A stretch of 20,512 nucleotides of DNA from Pseudomonadota bacterium (GCA_021787175.1 JAJYMF010000279.1:1-20512); one strand, 5' to 3'; positions 8,270-17,361 are shown, counted from the stretch's first letter. The notes: generated from the sequence alone by a model not told the origin. Made by a program: numbers and translations.

Positions 8270-11200
8270 GTGCCGTCGGATCTGTGGGTCGCCTGCGCCG
8301 GACTGCTCTGGCTGGGCGCGCTGTTTGCGGTCGCCCGCTACGGCGAGCGCAACCCGCGTGCATTGGGCGGGGCTTGGCCCGTCGTTTACGCGCTGTCGCT
8401 TGCGGTGTACTGCACGTCGTGGACCTTCTACGGCACGATCACGCAAGCGGTGCGCTCGGGCTGGTGGCTGCCGCCGACCTTCGCCGGCACCATCCTGCTC
8501 TACGCGTTCGCCGCCGGTTTGCTGATGCGCATAGTGCGGCTGTCGCGCAAGTCCAACGCGAGTTCGGTCGCCGATCTGATTGCCAGCCGGCTGGGCCATC
8601 ACGCCGGCCTGGCCGCGCTGGTGACCGCGGTGGCCGTGCTGGGCACGGTGCCGTACCTCGCGCTGCAGCTCAAGGCCGTCACCATGAGCTTCGCCATGTT
8701 TCGGCCGCACGACGGCGGGATGGTGACGCCGTGGCACGACAGCGCCCTTTATGTGGCGTTGGCGATGGCCCTGTTCGCCATGCTGTTCGGCACCCGGCGA
8801 TCCTCGGCAGTAACCCACAATCGCGGGCTGGTGCTGGCGATGGCCTTTGATTCGGCGTTCAAGCTGCTGGCCCTGCTGGTGGTCGGATTGGTGGTGCTGC
8901 ACCCGGCTGACGTGGTCAGTGCGTTGACCGCCAGGCCGCGCGACGCTTCGGGATTTCCGGCGCTGGTGCTGATGGGTGCACTGGCCATGTTCACCTTGCC
9001 GCACCAGTTTCACATCGGCGTGGTCGAATGCCGCGACGCGCGTCATGTGCGTACCGCGCGCTGGTTGTTTCCGCTGTACATGGTGCTGATCGCGCTGCCG
9101 ATCCTGCCGCTGGCCGAGGCGGGTCGCGCAGCTTTCGCCGGCACCCGCATGGATTCGGATCTGTATGTGCTGGCGCTGCCGCTGGCGCGCGGCGAGCACG
9201 CGGTGGCGGTACTGGCCTTTCTGGGTGGCCTGAGTGCGGCCGCCAGCATGGTGGTGGTGGCGACGCTGGCGCTGAGCCTGATGATCGGGCATCACTGGAT
9301 TGCGCCGCTGCGCCTGCACGCCGGTTGGGGTCAGGTCGAGCCACATGATCTGCGACCGCAGGTGTTGCGCCAGCGCCGCGTGGCGATCCTGGCGGTAGTG
9401 CTGCTGGCGTGGGTGTATTCGCGATTGCTGGCCGGCAACGAGGCGCTGGCGGACATTGGCGCGCTGGCATTCTCCGCGTTGGCTGGGCTGGCGCCAGCGG
9501 TGCTCGTAGCGGTGTACCGACCGCGGATCGGACCGCGTGCGGTAGCGACGGGACTGGCGATCGGGACGCTGCTGTGGGGCTATCTGCTGCTGCCGCAGCT
9601 GACCGGCCTCGATCTCGCCGTGCTCGGCTCGTTGGCGCCGCGGCGTCTGTTCGGTCTGCTCGACTGGAGCCCGCTGGCGCGTGCTGTGACGCTGGGGCTG
9701 CTGGCCAATCTGGCGGTGATTGCCATGGTCCAGCGCACCCGCTGGGGGCGTCGCTGGAACCGTCCGCGCGGACAGCCGCTGTCGATCGCGCAGCTGCGTG
9801 CGGTGGCGGCCCGCTTCCTGCCTCGCGAGCGGGTTCTGGAACTGCTGCAGGGTGATCAGGACACCGCCGAAGTGGCGCCGGTGATACTCGCCGCTGTCGA
9901 GCATGAGCTGGCGGCCGTGATCGGCGCCGCGTCAGCGCGGCTGCTGGTGGAAACGGCCCGCCGCGACCGCAGCGGCCGACTGGCGACGGTGGCGGCGATC
10001 GTCGACGAGGCCACGCTTGATCTGCGCTTCAATCAGCGCGTGCTGGGCGCGGCGCTGGAAAACATGAGCCAGGGCATCTGCGTGGTGGATGCCGAATTGC
10101 GCGTCGTCGCCTGGAATCGCCGCTACGCCGAAATGTTCGCGTATCCCGAAGGCCTGCTGGCGGTGGGACGGTCGATCGCTGATTTGATCGGCTGCAACCT
10201 CGAGCGCGGATTCGCCGGGCCTGGTGCGGTCGCCGAGCGCCTGCAACGGCGCGTCGCGTTCATGCGCGAGGGGCGTCCACATGTATCCGAGCGCCCCTTT
10301 CCCGACGCCAGCGTTGTCGAAGTGCGCGGCAACCCGATGCCGGGTGGGGGCTACGTGGCGACGTTCACCGACGTCACCGCGTTTCGCGAAGCCGAGCGGG
10401 CGCTGATCCGCGTCAACGAGACGCTGGAACAGCGCGTGGACGAACGCACCGCTGCGCTGCACCAGGCTACGTTGACGGCGCAACGCGCGGATGCGGCGAA
10501 GTCGCGTTTTCTTGCGGCTGTCAGCCACGATCTACTGCAGCCGCTGCATGCGGCGCAACTGTTCGCGCACGCGCTGGTCGAGCGCATGAATCGCACCGAT
10601 GCATCCGATCTGCTCGAGCATCTGCAAGGCGCACTGACTTCCACCGAGAGCCTGCTGGCGGATCTGCTCGACATCGCCCGTCTCGACGGCGGCCAGCTGG
10701 CGCCGCGCGTGCACAACTTTCCAATCGCCGAAGTGCTGGACCCTCTGGTCAAGGAGTTCGGCGCGCTGGCGCAGGAGCGCGGGGTACGCCTGCAGACTGT
10801 TGCTGCCGGTGTCTGGGTGCGTTCCGATCCGCGCATGTTGCGGCGGATCCTGCAGAATTTTCTGGCCAATGCGCTGCGCTACAGCGAGCGCGGGCGGGTG
10901 CTGATCGGCTGCCGCCGCAGCGCCGATGATGTGCGAATCGAGGTGCTCGATACCGGTCCCGGCATCGGTGACGACGAGCGTGAGCGAATCTTCGACGAGT
11001 TCCGCCGCGGCCGCGACGCGGTCGGGCAGGGCCTGGGCCTGGGGTTGGCGATCGCCCAGCGCATGGCCGGGCTGCTCGGGCATCGCCTCAGTCTGCATTC
11101 GCTGCGCGGGCGCGGCAGCGTGTTCGCCATCGCTTTGCCGCGCGCACGGCCGGCGCCGCGACCGCTGCAGGAGGCCGCCCCGGTGCACGGCCTGGCGCCC

Positions 11201-11575
11201 GGCGGCGCGCTGGTCGTCGACAATGACCGCGAGGCACTGAGCGCGATGCGCGCGTTGCTGCGGGGCTGGGGCTGGCATGTCTGGGTCGCGAGCGATGCCG
11301 CGCAGGCGCTAGCCATCGGCTGCGATCCCGACGTGTTACTGCTCGACTATCACCTCGACCAGGGCGCCACCGGACTGCAGGCGCTCGCGCAACTGCGCGC
11401 GCGCCACGCCGACGTGCCGGCACTGATCCTCACCGCTGACCGCGAGCAGGGCGTGCGCGACGCCGTGCGCGAGGCGGGCGCGAGCATCCTGTACAAGCCG
11501 ATGAAACCGTTGGCGCTGCGGCAGTTCCTGCAGCGCTTGCACCGCGCGCCACGCGCTCGCGAGCGGGTGTCGTAA
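8270..11575 (+). CDS. SLC5-fused hybrid sensor histidine kinase (CrbS-type: transporter-STAC-PAS-HisKA-HATPase-REC)
   Basis: The product is 1101 residues from GTG 8270 (1111 if ATG 8240 is used). There are 13 predicted membrane helices (about 1-490) resembling a sodium/solute symporter. A STAC linker (about 504-570), a PAS domain (about 590-705) and a coiled coil follow. The H-box FLAAVSHDLLQPLHAA has phospho-acceptor H753. The ATPase domain has N867, DTGPGIG (894-900) and a GQGLGLGL loop (919-926). The REC domain has phospho-acceptor D1026, preceded by a DND acidic pocket and followed by the KP motif near its end. This order is that of CrbS/CbrA-like kinases; the H-box and terminal REC fit CrbS best, which senses or responds to acetate and related carboxylates. 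All phosphorelay residues are intact. Its stop codon touches that of the convergent response regulator. The transporter half may sense or carry the inducer; this is inference. Confidence 0.92.
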   Translation: MPSDLWVACAGLLWLGALFAVARYGERNPRALGGAWPVVYALSLAVYCTSWTFYGTITQAVRSGWWLPPTFAGTILLYAFAAGLLMRIVRLSRKSNASSVADLIASRLGHHAGLAALVTAVAVLGTVPYLALQLKAVTMSFAMFRPHDGGMVTPWHDSALYVALAMALFAMLFGTRRSSAVTHNRGLVLAMAFDSAFKLLALLVVGLVVLHPADVVSALTARPRDASGFPALVLMGALAMFTLPHQFHIGVVECRDARHVRTARWLFPLYMVLIALPILPLAEAGRAAFAGTRMDSDLYVLALPLARGEHAVAVLAFLGGLSAAASMVVVATLALSLMIGHHWIAPLRLHAGWGQVEPHDLRPQVLRQRRVAILAVVLLAWVYSRLLAGNEALADIGALAFSALAGLAPAVLVAVYRPRIGPRAVATGLAIGTLLWGYLLLPQLTGLDLAVLGSLAPRRLFGLLDWSPLARAVTLGLLANLAVIAMVQRTRWGRRWNRPRGQPLSIAQLRAVAARFLPRERVLELLQGDQDTAEVAPVILAAVEHELAAVIGAASARLLVETARRDRSGRLATVAAIVDEATLDLRFNQRVLGAALENMSQGICVVDAELRVVAWNRRYAEMFAYPEGLLAVGRSIADLIGCNLERGFAGPGAVAERLQRRVAFMREGRPHVSERPFPDASVVEVRGNPMPGGGYVATFTDVTAFREAERALIRVNETLEQRVDERTAALHQATLTAQRADAAKSRFLAAVSHDLLQPLHAAQLFAHALVERMNRTDASDLLEHLQGALTSTESLLADLLDIARLDGGQLAPRVHNFPIAEVLDPLVKEFGALAQERGVRLQTVAAGVWVRSDPRMLRRILQNFLANALRYSERGRVLIGCRRSADDVRIEVLDTGPGIGDDERERIFDEFRRGRDAVGQGLGLGLAIAQRMAGLLGHRLSLHSLRGRGSVFAIALPRARPAPRPLQEAAPVHGLAPGGALVVDNDREALSAMRALLRGWGWHVWVASDAAQALAIGCDPDVLLLDYHLDQGATGLQALAQLRARHADVPALILTADREQGVRDAVREAGASILYKPMKPLALRQFLQRLHRAPRARERVS

Positions 11576-12238
11576 TCAGCTGTCAGCGTGTCCCCAGGGC
11601 GCCAGTTCCAGCGTGCGCAGCATGACCCCGGCCTGGGTGCGGTTGCGTACGCCGAGCTTTTCGAAGATCGCGCTGACGTGCGCCTTGACCGTGCGTTCCT
11701 GAATCGCCAGACGGTCGGCGATCTGCTTGTTGAGCAGCCCCTGTGCCAGCAGGCTGAGTACGCGGAATTGCTGCTCGGTCAGCGCTGACAGCCGGGCCGC
11801 CAGTTCGGCATCGACCGGATCGGTGGTGGCCTCGGCCACCGCGACGGCCAGTCGCGGCGGCACCCACTCGCCGCAATCGAGCACTGCGCGAATGGCGGCA
11901 GCGATTTCCTGCGGCGGCGCGCTCTTGGGCACGAAGCCGGACGCCCCGTAATTGAGCGTGCGCCGCACGATGCGTGGATCGTCCTGCGCCGAGATGACCA
12001 GTACCGCCACCGCCGGGAACTGCCCGCGTACTGCGACCAGCCCGGTCAGGCCGCGGCTGTCGGGCAGGTGCAGATCAAGCAGCACCAGGTCAGTGTCCGG
12101 TGGCGCGCCCAGATGCTGCAGGGCGCCAGCGAGATCGACCGCCTCGCTGATGGCGATATCCGGCACGGCGGACAGCGCCGCCTGGTGCAAGGCGGCGCGA
12201 AACAGCGGGTGATCGTCCACGATCAGCAGCGTCGACAT
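11576..12238 (-). CDS. NarL/LuxR-family response regulator (CrbR-type partner)
   Basis: The product is 220 residues. The receiver domain (about 1-120) has the acidic pair D8/D9, phospho-acceptor D55 in LLDLHLPDS and K105. A linker follows, then a LuxR-type helix-turn-helix (about 152-208) with 'LTEQQFRVLSLLAQGLLNKQIADR' features and the recognition-helix region ERTVKAHVSAIFEKL. The domain types match those of CrbR, the cognate regulator of CrbS, which activates acs in Vibrio and Pseudomonas. The pairing here is supported by adjacency: the gene is convergent with the hybrid kinase and their stop codons are directly adjacent (11575/11576). It is divergent from the hydroxybutyrate oligomer hydrolase across a 142-nt gap, which makes that gene a candidate target. 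A Shine-Dalgarno is weak (AGGA about 14 nt upstream). Confidence 0.93.
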   Translation of the reverse strand: MSTLLIVDDHPLFRAALHQAALSAVPDIAISEAVDLAGALQHLGAPPDTDLVLLDLHLPDSRGLTGLVAVRGQFPAVAVLVISAQDDPRIVRRTLNYGASGFVPKSAPPQEIAAAIRAVLDCGEWVPPRLAVAVAEATTDPVDAELAARLSALTEQQFRVLSLLAQGLLNKQIADRLAIQERTVKAHVSAIFEKLGVRNRTQAGVMLRTLELAPWGHADS

Positions 12239-12380
12239 CGAGTGCGGTGTCCTGGGGTCAGCTTGTCGTTGTGCGTCGGCGCGCCGATGGCCGATGCCGC
12301 GAGCTTAGCCCAGCACTGCCGGCGTCGCAGTGGACCTTCGTACGATGCCCGGCCGTGGCGAAACTGCTAGATTCCGGGCC

Positions 12381-14210
12381 ATGAGGCGCACTTCGATTGC
12401 AATCGTCCTGCCGTGGTTGCTGGTGCTGGCGCCGACCTGCGTGGACGCGTCTGCTGGGAGTACGGACATGGATTTTCTGATCAGCCCGGTGCGCGAGACC
12501 GTACATCGCCAGAACGACGATCTGCTCAGCGCGGGGCTCGGCCTCGCGGGTCTGCGCGGCGCGCCGGCCGCGTTCGCAGATCCCTCGCAGCCGACGCCGG
12601 CGGAGCTGCGCCGGCGCGCGATCCAGATGAGCTGGAAGGGCATCGCCGATCTCGGACCGCTGGGCGGTTACGGCAGCGTCTACGGCGCCGTGCCCGACGT
12701 GCCGGGGTGCGAGTACCAGGCTCTGGCGCGCATCCCCGGCGCGCACGCTCCGCATCGTGTGCTGGTGCAGGTGCCGGATGCCTTCGACGCCACGGCGCGC
12801 TGTCTGGTGGTCACGGCCTCGTCAGGCTCGCGCGGCGTCTACGGCGCGATCGCACTGGCCGGTGCCTGGGGCCTGCCGCGCGGCTGCGCGGTGGCCTACA
12901 CCGACAAGGGCACCGGCAGCGACTACTTCGACACCGCCGAGGCGACCGGCGTCACGCTGGACGGCACCCGCGCCAGGGCCGGCACGGCACCGCTCGCATT
13001 CCTGCCCGAGCACTACACGCCCGACGACGGCATCGCGATCAAGCACGCCCATTCCGGCGACAACCCCGAGGCCGACTGGGGCCGTGACGTGCTGCAGGCC
13101 GCGGCGTTCGGTCTGGCCATGCTCGACCGCGCCTTTCCGGCGCAGGCGCCGTTCACGGCCGCGAACACGCGCATCATCGCCACCGGCCTGTCCAACGGCG
13201 GCGGTGCGGTGCTGCAGGCGGCGGGACTCGACGACGCGCACGTGCTCGACGCGGTGGTGGCGCTGGAACCCAACGTCAACACGCCCGGCCACGGTCGCGC
13301 GCTCTACGACTACGCGACCGAGGCCGCGTGGCTGATGCCTTGTGCGCTGGCCGCGGCGCGCTTCAACGCCGCGCCGCTGGCACGCCTGTCGGACGGCACG
13401 CTGCCGCCGGCCACGCTCGCGCGCTGCGCCACCCTGCGTGCCGCGGGCACGGTGCACGAGGGCACGCTCGCGGCGCAGGCGGGGCAGGCGCTGGCGATGC
13501 TGCACGCCTCGGGCTGGACGGACGACGCGATCGCCACCGCGGCGAGTTCGGTCGCATTCGATCTCTGGCGCGCTGTCGCGGTGACCTATGCCTCGTCGTA
13601 TCTGCGCGCCGGTGTCGGTGCCATGCCCTGCGGCTACAGCTTCGTCTTGGCCGTGCCGGCCAACGAAGACGCCGCGGCGGTGCGCGCGGCGTGGTCGGCC
13701 GATGCCGCCGGCATCCCGCCCGGCTCGGGCGTGGTCATCCGCGATTCGCTCGCGTCCGGTGCGGACCCGACCGCCCCCGGCTTGCGCTGCCTGCGCGAGC
13801 TGTGGACCGGCGACGGCGCCGATGCCCGCCGTCTGCACGCAGCGGTCGCCGCGACGGCGGTGCGGCTGCCGCGCCGCGAGCTGCCGATCTGGGTGATCCA
13901 CGGCGCCGCCGACGGCCTGCTGCCGCCGGCCTTCAGCTCGCAGCCCTATGTCGACTGGCTGCGCGCCGAGGGCCGCCATCCGCTGTTCTGGCGGGTGCCT
14001 TACGCCCAGCATTTCGACGCGTTCCTGCCGCTGCCCGGTTTCGGCGACCGTCACGTACCGCTGTTGCCCTACGGCTATCGCGCGCTGGATCAGGTGTACG
14101 ACCACCTGCTGCACGGCACGCCGCTGACCCAGCCGCCGCAGCCGCACGCGCGGCCGCGCGGACCCGGATCGCTCAGCCGCAAGAATCTGGGCTGGCCGGC
14201 GGGCGGCTGA
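12381..14210 (+). CDS. D-(-)-3-hydroxybutyrate oligomer hydrolase, exported
   Basis: The product is 609 residues. It looks like the 3HB-oligomer hydrolase family (alpha/beta hydrolase) that splits short 3-hydroxybutyrate oligomers, released from PHB by depolymerases, into monomers. A signal peptide covers about residues 1-24 (MRRT, hydrophobic run, then VDASA); no good lipobox. The nucleophile motif is GLSNGGG with Ser271. A plausible triad is completed by Asp511 (HGAADGLLPP) and His544 (AQHFDAF). ATG 12381 is chosen because it gives the signal peptide; the upstream in-frame ATG at 12330 adds a charged stretch. No clear Shine-Dalgarno precedes it, and a TAGATT -10-like box ends 7 nt before the ATG, so a leaderless transcript is possible. 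It is divergent from the response regulator and followed by the cyclophilin gene, whose promoter overlaps its stop codon. Confidence 0.85.
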   Translation: MRRTSIAIVLPWLLVLAPTCVDASAGSTDMDFLISPVRETVHRQNDDLLSAGLGLAGLRGAPAAFADPSQPTPAELRRRAIQMSWKGIADLGPLGGYGSVYGAVPDVPGCEYQALARIPGAHAPHRVLVQVPDAFDATARCLVVTASSGSRGVYGAIALAGAWGLPRGCAVAYTDKGTGSDYFDTAEATGVTLDGTRARAGTAPLAFLPEHYTPDDGIAIKHAHSGDNPEADWGRDVLQAAAFGLAMLDRAFPAQAPFTAANTRIIATGLSNGGGAVLQAAGLDDAHVLDAVVALEPNVNTPGHGRALYDYATEAAWLMPCALAAARFNAAPLARLSDGTLPPATLARCATLRAAGTVHEGTLAAQAGQALAMLHASGWTDDAIATAASSVAFDLWRAVAVTYASSYLRAGVGAMPCGYSFVLAVPANEDAAAVRAAWSADAAGIPPGSGVVIRDSLASGADPTAPGLRCLRELWTGDGADARRLHAAVAATAVRLPRRELPIWVIHGAADGLLPPAFSSQPYVDWLRAEGRHPLFWRVPYAQHFDAFLPLPGFGDRHVPLLPYGYRALDQVYDHLLHGTPLTQPPQPHARPRGPGSLSRKNLGWPAGG

Positions 14211-14235
14211 CAGCGGCGCGACTTGCGGCTACCGT
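14207..14235 (+). promoter_or_regulatory. Putative sigma-70 promoter of the cyclophilin gene
   Basis: CTGACA (14207-14212, 5/6 to TTGACA) is separated by exactly 17 bp from TACCGT (14230-14235). The -35 box includes the stop codon of the upstream hydrolase. Transcription would begin near 14242, giving a leader of about 24 nt. Confidence 0.5.
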
Positions 14236-14265
14236 GTGCGCCCGCACTCGTCTCCGGAATCCACC

Positions 14266-14772
<507 letters not shown>

Positions 14773-14959
14773 GCCGCGCGCTTCCTGGGCGAATGCGGCG
14801 GCGACTGCCGCTGCAGGCCAAGTCTCGGGTACTGTCTTCGAGAATCAGAGCCGCTGGAAGCTTGCCCTTCGCCAGCCGCAAGGACTGCCCGAAGAGCCGT
14901 CCGTCCTCAGATCTTTGCTTGCAAACCGCGGCAGGATGCCCGGTCTTGCAAACTGATCT

Positions 14960-15637
14960 TCAGTCCGGCAGCAGGCGATGACCGAGGCGTTCGACGACAG
15001 GCAGCGGATCACGAAAACTGGCCGCGGCCTGGACCAGTACGTGGCGCTGGTGCGTACCCAGCGAATCCAGGTCGCCCCCTTTGAACCAGGTCATGGCCTT
15101 GAGCGTGACGGCCGGTTCGAAGGCCGGGCCATACAGCGTGCGCGCGGCGGCCAGCGCCTGCGCGAGCGGCACCCCGTGTTCGAGCAGCGCGGCCAGATCG
15201 ACGTAATCCTTGGCACTGACCCGATCGTGCAGCACCTTGAGCTTGGTCGCCGTCAGATCCAGCAGCGATGCCACCCAGAGCACGCCATCGCGCGATCGGA
15301 GGGGTGTGCCGGCACGGCCGAAACCGATCCCGCCGAAAAACGACAGCTTGACGGGATCGTCCTGGCCGGCCGGAACCAGCGACACCGTCAACGTGTCCGG
15401 CCCCGCGTCCAGCGTTTGTGCGTCCTCGAGTACCGGCAAATCCCTGCGCAGGGCATCCGGCACGAACGGACGGTCGGAGAAAAAATCGAAATCGACCGAT
15501 ACCCGGTGCCCGAGCTGCAACGCCACCGCCGTGCCGCCATACAGCACGAAGCCCTGCTCCTGCGCGCGCCGCAACGACGGCCAGACGGCCTGCTGCGCTG
15601 CCGGCAGGGTGGAAAGCAGGGGATCGAACACCTTCAT
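14960..15637 (-). CDS. AbiEii-type nucleotidyltransferase, probable toxin of a toxin-antitoxin pair
   Basis: The product is 225 residues, cytosolic. It has the DNA-polymerase-beta-like nucleotidyltransferase signature: YGGTAVALQLGHR (33-45) followed by VDFDFF (48-53), giving the metal-binding Asp49/Asp51 pair. Further family features are VKLSFFGGIGFGR (96-108), and DLTATKLKVL (127-136) leading into the KDYVDL motif (143-148). Related AbiEii/MenA-type toxins modify tRNA or other targets and are neutralised by a co-encoded antitoxin. The upstream small gene overlaps its start by 4 nt (ATGA), which implies translational coupling and a two-gene operon. The position in other relatives of the third acidic residue is Ser99 here, which I believe is usual in this subgroup. 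A housekeeping role unrelated to toxicity cannot be excluded. Confidence 0.85.
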   Translation of the reverse strand: MKVFDPLLSTLPAAQQAVWPSLRRAQEQGFVLYGGTAVALQLGHRVSVDFDFFSDRPFVPDALRRDLPVLEDAQTLDAGPDTLTVSLVPAGQDDPVKLSFFGGIGFGRAGTPLRSRDGVLWVASLLDLTATKLKVLHDRVSAKDYVDLAALLEHGVPLAQALAAARTLYGPAFEPAVTLKAMTWFKGGDLDSLGTHQRHVLVQAAASFRDPLPVVERLGHRLLPD

Positions 15638-15930
15638 TCGAAGCTCCGTCGCGGCAACGCAGGCACGTGATCCAGTTCGGCCAGATGCAGACGCAGATGC
15701 CAGAATTGCCAGGACCGGGCGGAAAACTGGCCAGGCTCGGCATGCTTCAGCACCCGGCGCAGATGCTCTTCGGGGATGGCATGCTCGAGCGTCACCCAGT
15801 CATCCCAGGTGCCGAGGTTCATGATCTGCGCGATGAGCTGATCGGGGTGTTTCGCCACCTCTTCGGGTGTTTTCCACCACAGATAGCGCTTGGCGAGGGC
15901 TGCGAGAGGTTGTGGTTGCGTGGGGGGCAT
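15634..15930 (-). CDS. Small W-rich protein, probable antitoxin/partner of the AbiEii-type gene
   Basis: The product is 98 residues and acts as the first gene of a two-gene unit with the nucleotidyltransferase (ATGA overlap at 15634-15637). It shows a pattern I associate with short genes placed before AbiEii-type enzymes: an aromatic start (KRYLWWKTPEEV, 15-26), a central LGTWDDW, then a VLKHAEPG block and 'FSARSWQFWHLRL' near the C-terminus. No helix-turn-helix or membrane segment is obvious. ATG 15930 is chosen because GAGG lies 7 nt upstream; the frame stays open further upstream (to 16116) but that part lacks a ribosome site and any recognisable sequence. Antitoxin activity is inferred from gene order and size. 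No reliable promoter boxes were found in the 238-nt gap upstream. Confidence 0.7.
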   Translation of the reverse strand: MPPTQPQPLAALAKRYLWWKTPEEVAKHPDQLIAQIMNLGTWDDWVTLEHAIPEEHLRRVLKHAEPGQFSARSWQFWHLRLHLAELDHVPALPRRSFE

Positions 15931-16168
15931 CGGGCGCCTCGAATGGTGTAGACATGCATGGTCGGACGCGTGGGACGGTTTCCTACCGGCTATGGCAGTG
16001 TGAGGGCAACTTAGTTCTGGCCGAATGAGAAAGTGGCGGCGTTGCACAAGCGATCCCCCTGTGGATGCCTGATGGTCAACGTACCGACCGACCGTCTCAC
16101 GGATCGAGACGAACAAAAGGATGGGTCAGCAGCCGGACTATACGGCCCGTCGGCTCCTGAAACGTCGC

Positions 16169-17089
16169 TCAGCGCCTGCTGCGCAACGCCTGCAACCGCC
16201 GCGCGGCCGAGCTGAACTTCACCTTGGCAGGATCGAATGCCTCGGGATCGAAGTCGTCGCCGATCCACTCCAGCAGTTCCTCGGCGTCCTCGTCGGCGTC
16301 GGCCGGGTTGGCCAGTGCCGCGCAGATGTGCTGGTAGCCGGGGATGCCGCCGCAGTCTTCCGGCGGGCAGGCGCGAGCGCCGGCCAGGCAGCGGGGGTAT
16401 CTGGCTTTTGCCTCCACGGGCAGGATGTCTTCCAGCAGCACCGTGTGGCTCCAGTCGTCGCCGAAGTCGTAGAGGTAGGTGCAGCGGGCGCCGGGTTGGG
16501 CGAGGTGGCTGGCGACGGGCACGTCCCAGTCGGCGAGGCCGGGGTCGGCGCCCCACGGCATGTCGCCTTCCATGGGGATGCCGATCCGCAGGCCGTCGCG
16601 TCTGCCGCCGAGGCGGAACTCGTGCAGGTGCGCGTCTTCCCAGCCCATGGCGTCGCTGATGGCGCAGTGCAGGTCCCAGAAGCTCGCGTCGCTGGGCAGC
16701 TGAATGCGCCGCCAGACCGGTGGCTTGATGCCGTCGAGGGTGATCTTGAACTGGTGCACGGTGGCCGCGCCAGCCGCCCTGGTCTTGGCCTTCGCTTTGG
16801 CGGCGGTCGGCCGGTCGACCTTGGCGGCGGGTGCCGCGGCCTGCGGTGGCGCCGCCGCAAACCACTGCTGGAACAGCATGCGTCCGCGCTCGCATGCGTC
16901 GTCATCGAGCGTCACGCTGTGGGCATGGCTGTGCGGGTTGCTGATCAGGCCCTTGGCGTGCAGCCGGTCCAGCGCGTCCCAGTTCAGGGACTTCCAGGCG
17001 CGATGGGCGCCGTGGTCGTCGAAGGCGTTGGCCCACAGCAGGGCCAGGACGACGTCGTCGATCCGATCGGTGTCGAAGCGGTCGCTCAT
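16169..17089 (-). CDS. DUF6429 - PRiA4b (ORF-3-like) fusion protein
   Basis: The product is 306 residues. The N-terminal part (about 8-77) matches the DUF6429 pattern: 'DDVVLALLWANAF', RAWKSLNWDALDRLHAKGLI and a C-terminal LFQQWF. A low-complexity Ala/Lys/Pro linker (about 78-110) leads into a PRiA4b ORF-3-like domain (about 111-295), seen from PPVWRRIQLP (123-132), LHEFRLG, YDFGDDWSH (207-215) and ACPPEDCGGIPGY (240-252). PRiA4b domains occur in plasmid and transposon-linked proteins and are of unknown biochemical role; no transposase or inverted ends are found here. ATG 17089 has no Shine-Dalgarno, but the conserved domain starts only a few residues in, and extension upstream (open to 17332) gives no recognisable sequence. 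It lies between the toxin-antitoxin pair and the aminotransferase and is divergent from the latter. Confidence 0.8.
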   Translation of the reverse strand: MSDRFDTDRIDDVVLALLWANAFDDHGAHRAWKSLNWDALDRLHAKGLISNPHSHAHSVTLDDDACERGRMLFQQWFAAAPPQAAAPAAKVDRPTAAKAKAKTRAAGAATVHQFKITLDGIKPPVWRRIQLPSDASFWDLHCAISDAMGWEDAHLHEFRLGGRRDGLRIGIPMEGDMPWGADPGLADWDVPVASHLAQPGARCTYLYDFGDDWSHTVLLEDILPVEAKARYPRCLAGARACPPEDCGGIPGYQHICAALANPADADEDAEELLEWIGDDFDPEAFDPAKVKFSSAARRLQALRSRR

Positions 17090-17361
17090 GATGGTGTGCG
17101 TGGTGTCCGAAACTTGACCTCGGATATTACGCCTCGCAATGTCAGGCGCGGCGCGGGCGGTTGCGATGTCGATGGGGTGGTTCGCGCATGACCGCGACGA
17201 CGTGCCGCTCATCGCTGGACCGACGAGGGAGTCCCCCCGGCTCTGCCGGACAGACAGTAGAAGTTTGGCGTACGCGGGAGCCCATCGGGGAGACTCCGAG
17301 TCGTGAGCCGACATGAAGCTGCGTGATAGCATTCACCTTTTCCATCGTGCGAGAGTCCCCC

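Noticed and set aside
8150..9904. A minus-strand open frame of 584 codons opposite the kinase's membrane half.
   Set aside because: It is Gln/Arg/His-rich, a mirror of hydrophobic codons in the real gene.
12822..14147. A minus-strand open frame of 441 codons opposite the oligomer hydrolase.
   Set aside because: It is Arg/Gly/Val-rich with no motif; the sense strand has signal peptide and catalytic triad.
14773..14959. Gap after the cyclophilin, checked for a small gene or RNA.
   Set aside because: No frame with a ribosome site, no convincing hairpin with a T-tract and no repeat was seen.
17232..17252. CCGGC-TCT-GCCGG hairpin upstream of the aminotransferase.
   Set aside because: Only 5-bp arms, no T-run and no gene ends here; this is expected by chance at this GC content.
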